DNA of 64,000 nt from Imperialibacter sp963977595 (GCF_048007035.1 NZ_CP180355.1:3224001-3288000), one strand, 5' to 3'. Positions 32,885 through 43,152 are shown, counted from the stretch's first letter. The notes: generated from the sequence alone by a model not told the origin. Translations and numbers: made by a program.

Positions 32885-34927
32885 ATGATTGCTACAAGTT
32901 TTAGAAAGTGGGCTACCACAGCTGTTCTGTTGTGTGCAGGCATGTTTACGTTAAAAGCCCAGCAGGTGCAGTGGGCCTCTTCAGTTGTTGGTTTTTCCAG
33001 CGAGTACATCAACAACAATTACAAAGGACAATATCTCGCCAAAGAGATTCTGGGTAAGCCAAGCAGGTATCCGGTATTTGGAGCGACACCATGCGGCTGG
33101 ACGCCCAGCAAGGAAAATAGTCCTGAAGGCGAGTGGATCAAAGTTGGCTTCGACAAGCCTATGCAAATCAGCCAGGTAGCCGTGGTCGAAATCTTCAATC
33201 CAGGTGCTGTGAGCAGGATTCTGCTCTACGATGAGGCAGACAACGAATCGGTTATTTACCAAAACGACTCAACCGCACCGCTGAGTGAGGCTGGTAGGCT
33301 GCTTTCACATGTGTTCCCTAAAACGACCTACAAGGTGGCTGCGGTAAAGGTCGAGTTGCGCACAGCTTCGGTGCCCGGCTTTAACGAGCTCGACGCAATA
33401 GCCATTAGTGACTCGGAGGCACCGGTTCCAGTGGGGATTAACCTGTCTCCCGATGCGGACAAGGTGTTGCAGATAGAACACCTCTCTGCAAGTGTGAATG
33501 CGCCTACAGATGACCTTAATCCCATTATTTCGCCGGATGGCAAGGTATTATACTTCACAAGGGAAGGCCACCCGGAGAATCTTGATGATCCGGCTACTCA
33601 GGACATTTGGTTTGCGAAAATTAACGAAGATGGCAGCCTTGATACGGCAGTGAACATTGGCCGACCCCTCAACAATGCCAGCAACAGCGGTCTGGAGTCT
33701 ATTTTGCCCGATAACCAAACTGCCTTGCTGCTCAACACCTACAATGCCGACGGAACGATGGGCGTGGGTGTTTCGATCACACACAAGGAAGGTGACAAGT
33801 GGGGCTTTCCTGTAAAAGTCGATATCGACAGCTTCTACAACCACAATAAGTTCGGAGAGTATTTTCTTGTTGCCGACGGACAAACGCTTTTGATGACTTT
33901 GCAGCGAGACAACTCCATTGGCTCTAAAGACATCCATGTTAGTTTTAAAAGGGAAAACGGCACCTGGACGGCACCCATGAATATCGGGCCAACTGTAAAC
34001 ACAGCAGCATCCGAAATTTTCCCCTATATGGCTGCCGACGGTGTTTCTCTTTACTATTCTACGTCAGGGTGGCCCGGCTACGGCGGCTCCGACATGTTCG
34101 TTACCCGACGCCTCGACGACACCTGGCTCAACTGGACAGAGCCACAAAACCTGGGGCCTCACATTAACTCTCCCCAATTTGACGCATACTATTCTTTTAC
34201 CGCATCGGGCGACTACGCATACTTCTCCTCTTACGGCAAAGATTCCTATGGGAAGAGCGATTTATATCGGGTGAGACTTCCTGAATCACTGAGGCCAAAA
34301 CCCGTGGTGGTAGTGCGGGGCCGGGTACTCAATGCCAAAACAAACGAGCCACTGGGAGCCAGCATCAACTATGAAGTGCTGAGTTCCGGTAAACAGGCAG
34401 GCGTTGCCAATAGCGATGCAATAGATGGTAGCTACAGCATTATTTTACCTTCGGGTGAAAATTATGGCTTTTTGGGTCAATCCGATGGGTTTATTTCAGT
34501 GAGCGAAAACCTTGATCTTGTCAATCTGAAGGAGTATCGGGAAATCAATAAGGATCTTTATTTGGTGCCAATTGAAAAGGGGCAGGTGGTGCGGCTTAAC
34601 AACATCTTTTTTGACGTAGATAAGTTCACATTCAAGAAGGAAGCTACTCCTGAGCTCAACCGGTTTGTTAAGCTGCTGACCGACCAATCGGGACTGCGTA
34701 TCGAGATATCGGGGCACACCGACAACACGGGCAGCGCTGACTACAACATGAAGTTGAGCGCCAACAGGGCAAAGGCCGTTTATGATTATTTAATCAAGCA
34801 GGGTATCGACCCTGGGCGACTGGCATTCAAAGGCTACGGGCTCACCAAACCAACTGCTGATAATAACACCGCTGATGGTCGGCAGCTCAACAGAAGGGTG
34901 GAGTTTCTGATCGTGGAAAGTGAATAA
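32885..34927 (+). CDS. OmpA-family protein with PD40 propeller repeats
   Basis: This 680-residue secreted protein has a signal peptide (1-25, cut after LKAQ), a beta-sandwich region (about 30-170), WD40-like PD40 repeats (SPDGKVLYFTREG, LPDNQTALLLNTYN, MAADGVSLYYSTSGWPGYGGSDMFVTRR), a carboxypeptidase-regulatory-like stretch (about 480-550), and a C-terminal OmpA domain (NNIFFDVDKFTFKKEATPELNRFVKLL...EISGHTDNTGSADYNMKLSANRAKAVYDYLIKQGIDPGRLAFKGYG...NRRVEFLI). The OmpA domain binds peptidoglycan. The family includes PorE-like parts of the type IX secretion system, but this copy is not linked to other por genes. Confidence 0.92.
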   Translation: MIATSFRKWATTAVLLCAGMFTLKAQQVQWASSVVGFSSEYINNNYKGQYLAKEILGKPSRYPVFGATPCGWTPSKENSPEGEWIKVGFDKPMQISQVAVVEIFNPGAVSRILLYDEADNESVIYQNDSTAPLSEAGRLLSHVFPKTTYKVAAVKVELRTASVPGFNELDAIAISDSEAPVPVGINLSPDADKVLQIEHLSASVNAPTDDLNPIISPDGKVLYFTREGHPENLDDPATQDIWFAKINEDGSLDTAVNIGRPLNNASNSGLESILPDNQTALLLNTYNADGTMGVGVSITHKEGDKWGFPVKVDIDSFYNHNKFGEYFLVADGQTLLMTLQRDNSIGSKDIHVSFKRENGTWTAPMNIGPTVNTAASEIFPYMAADGVSLYYSTSGWPGYGGSDMFVTRRLDDTWLNWTEPQNLGPHINSPQFDAYYSFTASGDYAYFSSYGKDSYGKSDLYRVRLPESLRPKPVVVVRGRVLNAKTNEPLGASINYEVLSSGKQAGVANSDAIDGSYSIILPSGENYGFLGQSDGFISVSENLDLVNLKEYREINKDLYLVPIEKGQVVRLNNIFFDVDKFTFKKEATPELNRFVKLLTDQSGLRIEISGHTDNTGSADYNMKLSANRAKAVYDYLIKQGIDPGRLAFKGYGLTKPTADNNTADGRQLNRRVEFLIVESE

Positions 34928-35000
34928 CAGCCAGTTCACTTAAACCAGTTGGCGGGAACGATTCATTTGGGTAAATTACCTATGACTAACCAAGCACAAA

Positions 35001-37091
35001 ATGATCACTCGTTTCCGCCAGCTTTTGCTGGTTATCCTGATTCCTATCCTATCCTTTCCCGCACTTGCGCAGTTCAGCCTTGAGGAGGTGATGTCTTACC
35101 CCTTTGCCACTGAGCTGGTAGCTGGCAGGGCGACCGATGCGATGGCGTGGGTTGAAAACAAAAGGGGGGTAAGAAATATCTACTTTGCAAAAGGGCCTGA
35201 TGGGCCTTCGGTTCAGCTTACCAGCTATGGTAAAGATGATGGGCAGGAAATATCTTCCCTTAGCTTTTTCATGAATGACCAATGGCTGCTCTACGTGCGA
35301 GGCAGTGCACCCAACCGCAACGGCGAAATAGCCAATCCCGATAGCAACCCCGAAGGCGCCGAGCAAATTATCTGGCTTATTTCTACAGAAGGTGGTGATG
35401 CGATCAGGGTGGCAAACGGCTACTCACCAACCGTCCATCCCACTGAAAACACCATTCTTTTTTCCAGCCCGGCAGGTATTTTCCAAATAAACATCAATGA
35501 ATACGGCATTCCCGAATCTGATAGTGAAAGGCTGTTATTTCGGGCCCGTGGCAGCAATGGTGGGCAGTCATGGTCACCTGATGGCAAAGAAGTGCTTTTT
35601 ACCAGCTCAAGAGGAGATCATAGTTTCGTGGGGATTTTCAGTGCAGAAAAAGGGGAAATCCGCTGGATGGCTCCATCGGTAGGCAGAGACATGATTCCCG
35701 TATGGTCGCCTGACGGCAAACAGGTGGCTTTTGTCAGGTTCAGCGGCTTGAAACGATATGAGCTGACTAACCTAACCGGTGGAGAGTCATTTTCAATCAT
35801 GGTGGCGGATGCTGTCACGGGGGCAGCTAAAGAAGTATGGAAATCCCCTTCGGACGATGGTGGCTTTGCGCAATCGTACCCGGCGGCTCCATTACGGTGG
35901 ACGAAAGCAAACAGACTACTATTTTATTCAGAACACGAGGGCTGGATGCATATTTACAGCATGAATCCGGATGGGTCGGGGCTTACCGATTTGACACCCG
36001 GCGCCTGCGAGGCAGAGGACAGCGGAATTTCTCCAGACGGGAGTACACTTTATTTTTCTTCTAACTGTGGAGATATCGACAGAAGGCATCTGTATAGTGT
36101 GGCCGTGAAAGGTGGAGTCCCAAAGGCACTGACAAAAGGAGAAGGAAGCGAAATGACACCGGTGCCATTGGCGACAGGGAAGGGGCTGGCCATGCAATAC
36201 ATGGGGTATAACTTTGACAAGACTGTCGGTTTTCTGGCGACTGGAGCGACGACCGTGAAACAAATTTCCTCGGCTGCTCCATTGGCCTTTCCTGCTAAGT
36301 CGCTGGTCAAGCCGGAGCAGGTCATTTACAAATCGCCCGATGGCATTGAAATTCACGCACAACTATTTATGCCCGCTACTCATAAAAAGGGTGAGAAGCA
36401 TCCCGCCATTATTTTCATGCATGGCGGCCCCATCAGACAAATGTTGCTGACCTTCCACTATTCAAGTTATTATTCCAACGCTTATGCCTTCAACCAGTAC
36501 CTGGCCAGTCAGGGCTATGTGGTGATGTCGGTGAACTACCGGGACGGCATAGGCTATGGAAAAAACTTTCGCAGAGCTGAAAACCAGGGGCCAAGGGGAG
36601 CAGCAGAATACCAGGACATTGTAGCCGGAGGCAAATACCTGCAAGGCAGGGCGGAAGTAGACCCAGCCAAAATAGGCTTGTGGGGAGGCTCCTACGGCGG
36701 CTACCTCACTGCTATGGGGCTTGCAAGAAATCCGAAGCTTTTCAAAGCAGGTGTTGACCTTCACGGCGTGCATGACTGGGCTTTCCGGGCAAAGGAATTT
36801 AGCCCCGGCGGCTGGTGGGGCATCAGCGACGACTTGATGGAGAAGGCTTACGAGTCTTCGCCGGTATCTGACCTTTCGAAATGGACGGCGCCGGTTTTGC
36901 TCGTGCATGGCGACGACGACCGCAACGTGCTTTTCCAGCAAACCACCGACCTTGCCGAGACGCTCAGAGAAAAAGGAGTGAACGTCGATCTGCTCATATT
37001 CCCCGACGAAGTGCACGGCTTCCTGCGGTATGATAGCTGGTTCCGCACCTTTGAAGCGGCAAAGGTGTACTTTGATAAATATTTGAAGTAG
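35001..37091 (+). CDS. S9 family (prolyl oligopeptidase-like) peptidase
   Basis: This 696-residue protein has a signal peptide (1-23, FPALAQ end), an N-terminal WD40-like beta-propeller (SWSPDGKEVLFTSS, VWSPDGKQVAFVR, GISPDGSTLYFSSN) and an alpha/beta-hydrolase domain. The catalytic Ser564 lies in GGSYGG, Asp640 in HGDDDRNV and His672 in DEVHGF, in the standard order. It is inferred to be periplasmic or exported and to cut peptides, perhaps dipeptidyl-peptidase-like. It follows the OmpA gene by 73 bases on the same strand. Confidence 0.94.
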   Translation: MITRFRQLLLVILIPILSFPALAQFSLEEVMSYPFATELVAGRATDAMAWVENKRGVRNIYFAKGPDGPSVQLTSYGKDDGQEISSLSFFMNDQWLLYVRGSAPNRNGEIANPDSNPEGAEQIIWLISTEGGDAIRVANGYSPTVHPTENTILFSSPAGIFQININEYGIPESDSERLLFRARGSNGGQSWSPDGKEVLFTSSRGDHSFVGIFSAEKGEIRWMAPSVGRDMIPVWSPDGKQVAFVRFSGLKRYELTNLTGGESFSIMVADAVTGAAKEVWKSPSDDGGFAQSYPAAPLRWTKANRLLFYSEHEGWMHIYSMNPDGSGLTDLTPGACEAEDSGISPDGSTLYFSSNCGDIDRRHLYSVAVKGGVPKALTKGEGSEMTPVPLATGKGLAMQYMGYNFDKTVGFLATGATTVKQISSAAPLAFPAKSLVKPEQVIYKSPDGIEIHAQLFMPATHKKGEKHPAIIFMHGGPIRQMLLTFHYSSYYSNAYAFNQYLASQGYVVMSVNYRDGIGYGKNFRRAENQGPRGAAEYQDIVAGGKYLQGRAEVDPAKIGLWGGSYGGYLTAMGLARNPKLFKAGVDLHGVHDWAFRAKEFSPGGWWGISDDLMEKAYESSPVSDLSKWTAPVLLVHGDDDRNVLFQQTTDLAETLREKGVNVDLLIFPDEVHGFLRYDSWFRTFEAAKVYFDKYLK

Positions 37092-37133
37092 CTGTCCTTC
37101 ATAGCTTTAGCTCAAGACAGTTCGCAGTGAATA

Positions 37134-37182
37134 AAAAAACAAAACTGGTTCAATGCGTCCCGCTTGGACCTTTTGTTTTTTT
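37134..37182 (+). terminator. Terminator of the S9 peptidase gene
   Basis: AAAAAACAAAA and TTTTGTTTTTTT enclose a GGTTCAA/TTGGACC stem. The T-run on the plus strand and A-run on the minus strand would allow function in both directions. Confidence 0.8.
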
Positions 37183-37314
37183 ACAAGCAAGTTGGTGGAG
37201 AGAACCTACCGGCCTTTGCCATTCGTTTTTTCGTGATACAACTTTCGCTGTGGCCTAGTGTCTTCACGAGCCACTTTTTTGCCTGATACAAACACATTTT
37301 AATATCTTGCCTGC

Positions 37315-38349
37315 ATGATGACAGTAGATTTCAGAAGTGATACCGTAACAAAGCCCACGCCAGGCATGCTCGAAGTCATGATGGCAGCGGAAGTCGGCGA
37401 CGATGTTTTCGATGAAGACCCCACCGTAAAAAAACTGGAAGCAAAAATAGCCGGCTTGTTCGGAAAGGAGGCAGCCATCTACTGCCCTTCTGGCACCATG
37501 ACCAACCAGATTGCCCTCCGCATCCACACGCAACCACAGGACGAAGTCATCTGCGACAAACGCTCTCATATTTACCTCTATGAGGGTGGAGGTATTGCCA
37601 GTAACTCTCATATATCTGCCAGGCTTGTGGATGGAGACCGGGGGCGCCTTTCGCCGGAGCACATATTGGAAAACATCAATAACCCGGATGATATCCACCT
37701 GCCACTCTCCCGGCTGGTGTCGCTGGAAAACACAATGAACAAAGGGGGAGGTGCTTATTACACGCTGGCCCAGACCAAAGCTGTGAGTGACGCCGCCCGC
37801 TCGAAAGGCTTGAAAATGCATCTTGACGGTGCTCGTATTTTCAATGCATTAGTGGAAACGAGCGATCGGCCAGAGGACGTTGGCGAGCTGTTCGATACCG
37901 TATCCGTCTGCTTTTCTAAAGGACTTGGTGCTCCTGTTGGCTCTGCTTTGGTGGGTAGCCATGAGCACATCAAGAAGGCAAAACGGGTGCGCAAGGTTTT
38001 TGGCGGTGGCATGCGTCAGGCGGGATTTTTGGCAGCTGCCTGCATCTATGCGCTCGACAACCATGTAGAAAGACTGAAGATTGATCACCAGAAAGCCAAA
38101 GCGCTGGGAGACCTGGTAGTAACACTTCCATATGTTACCGGGCTTTTACCTGTCGATACCAATATTGTCATCTTTGAACTGGACAAAAAGGTGCTTGCAA
38201 CAGACATGGTAGCCAAACTGAAAGAGGCTGGCATTTTGGCTGTGCCATTTGGAAAGCATGAGGTAAGGCTGGTGACCCACTTGGACATCAAGGATGACAT
38301 GATCGACTATTTTGGCCAGGCTGTGGGGAAGCTGAAAAGTGCGTTTTAG
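37315..38349 (+). CDS. ltaE: Low-specificity L-threonine aldolase, PLP-dependent
   Basis: This 344-residue fold-type I PLP enzyme has DFRSDTVTKPTPGMLEVMMAAEVGDDVFDEDPTV, the PLP-binding FGKEAAIYCPSGTMTNQIAL, DGARIFNA with the PLP-nitrogen Asp, and the Schiff-base Lys in VCFSKGLGAPVGSALVG. It cleaves threonine or allo-threonine to glycine and acetaldehyde in the cytoplasm. Its stop overlaps the stop of the convergent EamA gene by 3 bases, with no terminator between. Confidence 0.94.
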   Translation: MMTVDFRSDTVTKPTPGMLEVMMAAEVGDDVFDEDPTVKKLEAKIAGLFGKEAAIYCPSGTMTNQIALRIHTQPQDEVICDKRSHIYLYEGGGIASNSHISARLVDGDRGRLSPEHILENINNPDDIHLPLSRLVSLENTMNKGGGAYYTLAQTKAVSDAARSKGLKMHLDGARIFNALVETSDRPEDVGELFDTVSVCFSKGLGAPVGSALVGSHEHIKKAKRVRKVFGGGMRQAGFLAAACIYALDNHVERLKIDHQKAKALGDLVVTLPYVTGLLPVDTNIVIFELDKKVLATDMVAKLKEAGILAVPFGKHEVRLVTHLDIKDDMIDYFGQAVGKLKSAF

Positions 38350-39233
38350 TTACCCCTTTTAACGCTCACCAGGTATACCCCAAGAAAAATAAGAGCTGCG
38401 GAAATGAGCTTGCCAACGGTTGGTAGCTCCCGCCCCGATACCACTTCAATAAGCGTGGCGAAAAGAGGTTGAAGAAAGATGTAATAGCCAACCACTGACG
38501 AGTTCACGTATTTCAAGGCCGATACATTGGCAATGTAGGCAATAACGGTCGTTCCAATGAGCACATAGGCGATGCTAATCCATTGTGCGCTGGACAAGTC
38601 CCCAAATGGGATGTTAACAGCCTCGTGAATTGAAAACGGAGTAACGAAAAGCAATCCAAAAAGAAATGTCCATTTGACCACCGTCAAAGGGTGGTAGTGG
38701 GCCATCAGTCGCTTGACCAAAACAAGGTAAATAGCATAAGAAACGGCGTTGCCGATCACCAGAAGGTCTCCCAAAAGAAAGCTGTTGCTGAAGGAGAATT
38801 CATGAAGGCCTACAAGAGAAACCGCACCGGCCAAACCAAAAGAAAGCCCAATCGCTTTTCTTGTGGTGATCCGCTCTTTTAGCAAAAAGTAAGACATTGT
38901 GACTACTGCCACTGGAGTAAGGGTCATGATCAAAGCGCCGTTGACAGGAGAAGTCATGCTGAGGCCTTTGAAGAACATAAGCATGTTAATAGCTGCGCCA
39001 AAAAAGCCGCAGACAGCCAGCCGGATAAAATCTTTGCGGCTCTCTATTTTTTCGTTTGTAAATAATGGCTGAATAAGCCAGAAGAGTACTGTTGCTACAA
39101 ACACCCGCACTAGAATGAACGCAAACGGAGATACCGGCTCCGGCATCACCGATTTGGCAACGCTGTAGTTGGCGCCGTAGAGTAAGCCAGTGATTAAAAG
39201 TGCAGGATGAACCCACCAGGGGTTTGCTTTCAT
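38346..39233 (-). CDS. EamA-family (DMT) transporter
   Basis: This 295-residue membrane protein has ten predicted helices in two EamA repeats: the first begins ALLITGLLYGANYSVAKSV, the second LLVIGNAVSYAIYLVLVKRL. The loop between them holds EMFLL-like FLLKERITTRKAIGLSFGLAGAV. The family exports or imports metabolites and amino acids; the substrate is not predictable from sequence. It converges with the threonine aldolase gene, sharing three stop-codon bases. Confidence 0.92.
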   Translation of the reverse strand: MKANPWWVHPALLITGLLYGANYSVAKSVMPEPVSPFAFILVRVFVATVLFWLIQPLFTNEKIESRKDFIRLAVCGFFGAAINMLMFFKGLSMTSPVNGALIMTLTPVAVVTMSYFLLKERITTRKAIGLSFGLAGAVSLVGLHEFSFSNSFLLGDLLVIGNAVSYAIYLVLVKRLMAHYHPLTVVKWTFLFGLLFVTPFSIHEAVNIPFGDLSSAQWISIAYVLIGTTVIAYIANVSALKYVNSSVVGYYIFLQPLFATLIEVVSGRELPTVGKLISAALIFLGVYLVSVKRGN

Positions 39234-39288
39234 GTCTTGATATTAAGGCACGAAGGTAGGCACTATAACGCCCTGATGCCAATTCAGC

Positions 39289-40434
39289 CTAGTTGCTGAT
39301 TTGAATAGTTGTGGTAGTCAATGGTGAACCGGTCACACCGTCGTTGTATTTCCATGCCCCGCCATTTTGCAACAGCCGAATTGCTTCCTGATCGCAGGCC
39401 TGGCAAAGCGGCTTTGTTACCTTAATATTCTGCGGAGTGCCCTGAGCATTCAGGGTAAAACTTAATCCCACCTCACCACTTACCATGTCGGCTGTTTTTT
39501 GCTGGTTGTCAGTCACATACCTTCTAAAAGCCTCAAGTCCTGCCACAGGTGTCGCCAGTTGCGTGGTGGTGGCAATTCTTGCTGATCTGGCAACCGGCTG
39601 ACTGGCTTGATCGGCTTCCTTTTTTGCCTTTGCTGCATCACTACTCGCATCAGCCGCTGTAATGGCATTCAGCTCAGATAATTGTGGGGCGGTCACTTCT
39701 TGAGGTACCGGCTCTGTAGCAATTTCTTTTCTTTCCGTCTCCTGCAATGCCAAACCAGCACCCTGGTTGCTTTCTTCTGCTTGAGCAATTTCTATGTCGT
39801 CTGCTAGTGTAAGGTCAGGTGTTTCTTCAGCAACCGCTATTTCATCACTTAGCTCAGCCTCATCGGCCACGGCCACCGGAGGGCCAGAAACCTGGGGACT
39901 TGCGTTCTCCTCTCCAGCTACAGGCTTTGGTGATTCAACCAGCTGACTTTCAGCGACCAGATTTTGTTGAGAAGAGGTATTGTCGGTTGTTGACTTTGCC
40001 GAATCGGCCTGTTCTTCGGTTTCATCCCTCTCAATTGGCGCAGGGTCGTTGATGGCCACCGATGAATCCGCAGCTAATGTCTCGGTGGATGCATTTTCCT
40101 CCGACCGAGGCGACATTGTCAGTCTCCAGGCCGAGAAGCCTGCCACCAGTAGCAGCGTAGCCACGGCCGCTATTTTCCAAACGTTAGAGAAGCTGTAAAA
40201 AGGTGCACTTTCAGACCTGGTCAGTTTCTTTTTCATATCAGCCAAATCTTTGGCCAGAAGCTTCACGTCCATATCCTGCAGGCCTTCCATCGCCTCATAG
40301 AGGAAAGGGTCATTTTCTGCCTTTCTTTCGAATGCATACTTTTCCTTGCTACTCATCTCTTCATTGAGGTAGCGCAGAAGGTCTTTTTCTTCCTGGCTTT
40401 TTGATGGATCGATATCGTTTTTGGGCTTGCTCAT
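39289..40434 (-). CDS. Membrane protein with TonB-like C-terminal domain, paired with an ECF sigma
   Basis: This 381-residue protein has an N-terminal anti-sigma-like cytoplasmic part (DLLRYLNEEMSSKEKYAFERKAENDPFLYEAMEGLQ), one membrane helix (VWKIAAVATLLLVAGFSAW, about 84-102), a long low-complexity Glu/Ala/Ser/Pro-rich periplasmic stretch (about 105-285), and a C-terminal TonB-like fold (LEAFRRYVTDNQQKTADMVSGEVGLSFTLNAQGTPQNIKVTKPLCQACDQEAIRLL). Its start overlaps the ECF sigma stop by four bases. It may be both anti-sigma and energy-transducing; neither role is proven by sequence alone. Confidence 0.8.
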   Translation of the reverse strand: MSKPKNDIDPSKSQEEKDLLRYLNEEMSSKEKYAFERKAENDPFLYEAMEGLQDMDVKLLAKDLADMKKKLTRSESAPFYSFSNVWKIAAVATLLLVAGFSAWRLTMSPRSEENASTETLAADSSVAINDPAPIERDETEEQADSAKSTTDNTSSQQNLVAESQLVESPKPVAGEENASPQVSGPPVAVADEAELSDEIAVAEETPDLTLADDIEIAQAEESNQGAGLALQETERKEIATEPVPQEVTAPQLSELNAITAADASSDAAKAKKEADQASQPVARSARIATTTQLATPVAGLEAFRRYVTDNQQKTADMVSGEVGLSFTLNAQGTPQNIKVTKPLCQACDQEAIRLLQNGGAWKYNDGVTGSPLTTTTIQISN

Positions 40435-40979
40435 CTTTTACTCTCAATACAGAGCTTCAGGTTCCTTTTTCCGTTTTGAATATGGCTTTTCACTTGTTTC
40501 ACATCTATGCTTTTCTTCAATGCGATCTCTTCATAGGTCTTTTTGTTGAAATAGAACATCTCCACACATCCTTTCTGTTCCGTCTTCAGTTGCTCAAGGC
40601 ATTGTTGTAGTTGCGGTGTGAGATCAGTTTCTTCTTCGTCTAAAGGATGCACAACTTCGGTCGATTCCATAAATAGTTGCACATTTTTTTCCTGTACACC
40701 TTTTTTGGAGCGAAGCTTCATCAGACAGTGATTTTTGGTTACGACAAATAACCAGCTTCGGAATTTTTCTACTTTTTGGGAAGGGCTGCTTTCGTAGAGT
40801 TTCTCAAAAACCTCCATGGCAGCATCTTTGGCCTCCTCTTTGTCGCCCATGTATTTGAGGCAAACTCCATAAACAAGAGCGAGGTAGCGGTCGTACAGTA
40901 CTGCCAGCACCTGCCTGTCCTTTTCAGTCACGAACCCCTGCCACAGGGCCTCATCAGAAAATCTATCAAGTAATTCCAA
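40431..40979 (-). CDS. ECF RNA polymerase sigma factor
   Basis: This 182-residue sigma factor has region 2 (VLAVLYDRYLALVYGVCLKYMGDKEEAKDAAMEVFEKLYE, FRSWLFVVTKNHCLMKLRSKKG) and region 4 (CLEQLKTEQKGCVEMFYFNKKTYEEIALKKSIDVKQVKSHIQNGKRNLKLC). It is coupled to the TonB-like gene on the same strand and divergent from the VWA gene at 41098. This layout suggests all three form one regulated locus. Confidence 0.92.
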   Translation of the reverse strand: MELLDRFSDEALWQGFVTEKDRQVLAVLYDRYLALVYGVCLKYMGDKEEAKDAAMEVFEKLYESSPSQKVEKFRSWLFVVTKNHCLMKLRSKKGVQEKNVQLFMESTEVVHPLDEEETDLTPQLQQCLEQLKTEQKGCVEMFYFNKKTYEEIALKKSIDVKQVKSHIQNGKRNLKLCIESKR

Positions 40980-41097
40980 ACAGATGTTGCTTTTGTAAAC
41001 GGTCAGTCAATTGTTAACAGAACGGAAAAATAGAAAATAGTTGTGCCCAATTTATGGAATTTGAACTGGTCTTGCATCCTGTTATCAAAATCAAACA

Positions 41098-42992
41098 ATG
41101 ATGACAATGAAAAATGTAGCAAAACCCCTCGTACTGATAGCCCTGGTGCTATCTTCATTTACTGCCTACAGCCCGGCGTCCATAAAGGTTAATGGCACGG
41201 TGCTGAATGAAAAAGATGGCAAGGTGCTAACGGACGTGAATGTTGCCGTCAAAACAACCGGCAAGACCACAGTCACTAATCTGAAAGGTGAATTCGAAAT
41301 TTTTGTGCCCACTGAGAACAATGTACTCATTTTTACCAAACCAGGTTTTTTAATAAGGAGGTAGCCGTGGTCGGAAGAAAGTTGCTGGAGGTGAGGATGA
41401 AAGCTGATCCCAGCTGGAAGCCGACCATTGCACCGAAACCGGAACTAAAGGAAGTGGCTGACGAAGAAGAGATTGTCTTTGATATGGCGGTTAGTCAACC
41501 CATGGAAAGAAGCATGAAGAAGTCGATGGCGATGGGAGCGGCTTACAGTACAGCCTATCATATGGAGCCTGCACCTGTGGTTCACAACACCGAAGGCTAT
41601 GCTACCATCCACGAGAACGTTTTCCATCAACCGCTGAACGAACCGCTTTCTACTTTTTCTATCGATGTCGACGCAGCTTCTTACTCCAACATGCGAAGAT
41701 TCCTGAGCCAGGGCCAAAAGCCCCCGGTAGACGCCGTCCGCATCGAAGAAATGATCAACTACTTTGATTATGATTACCCACAGCCTGAAGGCAGTGATCC
41801 TTTTTCCATCAACACCGAATTGTCTTATGCTCCATGGAATCCAAAACACTATCTGGTGCACATCGGCTTGCAAGGCAAAGTGATCCCAACCGACAATCTA
41901 CCTCCAAGCAACCTGGTATTTCTGATTGATGTGTCAGGTTCAATGAGCGATCCCAACAAGCTGCCCTTGCTGAAGTCGTCTTTCAAACTGTTGACGGAGC
42001 AATTACGTCCGGTTGACAAGGTAGCTATCGTGGTGTATGCTGGTGCGGCTGGTCTTGTGCTCCCTCCAACAAGCGGCAGCGACAAGCAAACCATCATGGA
42101 GGCATTCGATAAACTACAGGCAGGTGGGTCGACAGCAGGTGGTGCTGGAATACACCTGGCTTACAAAACGGCGCTCGAAAATCTTGTAGAAGGTGGAAAC
42201 AACCGGGTGATCCTGGCCACGGATGGCGACTTCAATGTGGGCGAGTCAAGCGATGCAAGCATGGAAAGACTGATTGAGCAAAAAAGAAATGATGGCATCT
42301 TCCTAACCGTTCTTGGCTTCGGCATGGGTAATTACAAAGATTCCAAAATGGAAATCCTTGCCGACAAGGGAAATGGTAACTACGCCTACATTGATAATAT
42401 TCTGGAAGCCAAAAAAGTGCTTGTTAATGAATTTGGAGGCACCCTGTTCACCATAGCCAAAGACGTGAAAATACAGGTGGAGTTCAACCCCGCTAAAGTG
42501 CAGGCCTACCGCCTGATTGGTTATGAGAACAGGCTTTTGAACAAAGAAGACTTCAATGACGACAAGAAGGATGCCGGGGAATTAGGCTCAGGCCATACAG
42601 TAACCGCTCTTTACGAAATCATACCTGTGGGAGTCAACAGTAGCTTTTTGCCGGTTGATCCTTTGAAGTATCAGCAGAATACCGTCGTACCTGACGCTGC
42701 TAAAACAAATGAGTTGATGACAGTGAAGCTCCGCTACAAGCAACCTGATGGCGACACCAGCAAGCTTTTGGTGAGCACCATCATGGACAAGCCAACAGCC
42801 AAAACGTCGGAGAATTACAGGTGGTCAGCTGCGGTGGCAGGCTTTGGCATGATGCTAAGAAACTCTGAGTTCAAAGGTGACATTACCTACGACCAGATAG
42901 TGTCGCTGGCTACTGAAGCCAAAGGCCAGGATAAAAACGGTTACCGCATAGAATTCATCAATCTGGTGAAGTCGGCGATGTTGCTGAACTAA
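41098..42992 (+). pseudogene. VWA-domain (YfbK-like) lipoprotein-type gene split by a one-base frameshift
   Basis: The first frame (41098-41364) encodes a signal peptide (about 1-24) and a carboxypeptidase-regulatory-like strand set that runs to FTKPGF. The second (41367-42992) continues with VVGRKLLEVRM and the VWA domain, MIDAS DVSGSMS (about 190), and C-terminal DUF3520-like segment (FGMMLRNSEFKGDITYDQIVSLA). The frames join as F-F-N-K-E-V-A-V if the T6 run at 41346-41351 had seven bases. The intact product would be an approx. 630-residue exported VWA protein. It is divergent from an ECF sigma unit. Base-calling error is the likely cause. Confidence 0.8.
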
Positions 42993-43015
42993 ACTAAGTT
43001 TCAGATTTTCGTTGC

Positions 43016-43070
43016 GCCTCTGCTCCATGGCGAGAAACTATTTCTCCTGGATGCAGAGGCTTTGTTTTTT
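43016..43070 (+). terminator. Terminator of the VWA gene
   Basis: GCCTCTGC (43016-43023) and GCAGAGGC (43053-43060) are complementary, with TCCA/TGGA and GAGAAA/TTTCTC pairs inside. TTTGTTTTTT follows. Confidence 0.88.
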
Positions 43071-43152
43071 ACCGGATTCATGCTTGTGCTACACGACTGT
43101 TTAGATCAAATTTGCTTACTTTGTTTTCCCGGTAAAACGCCAAAACACCAAC

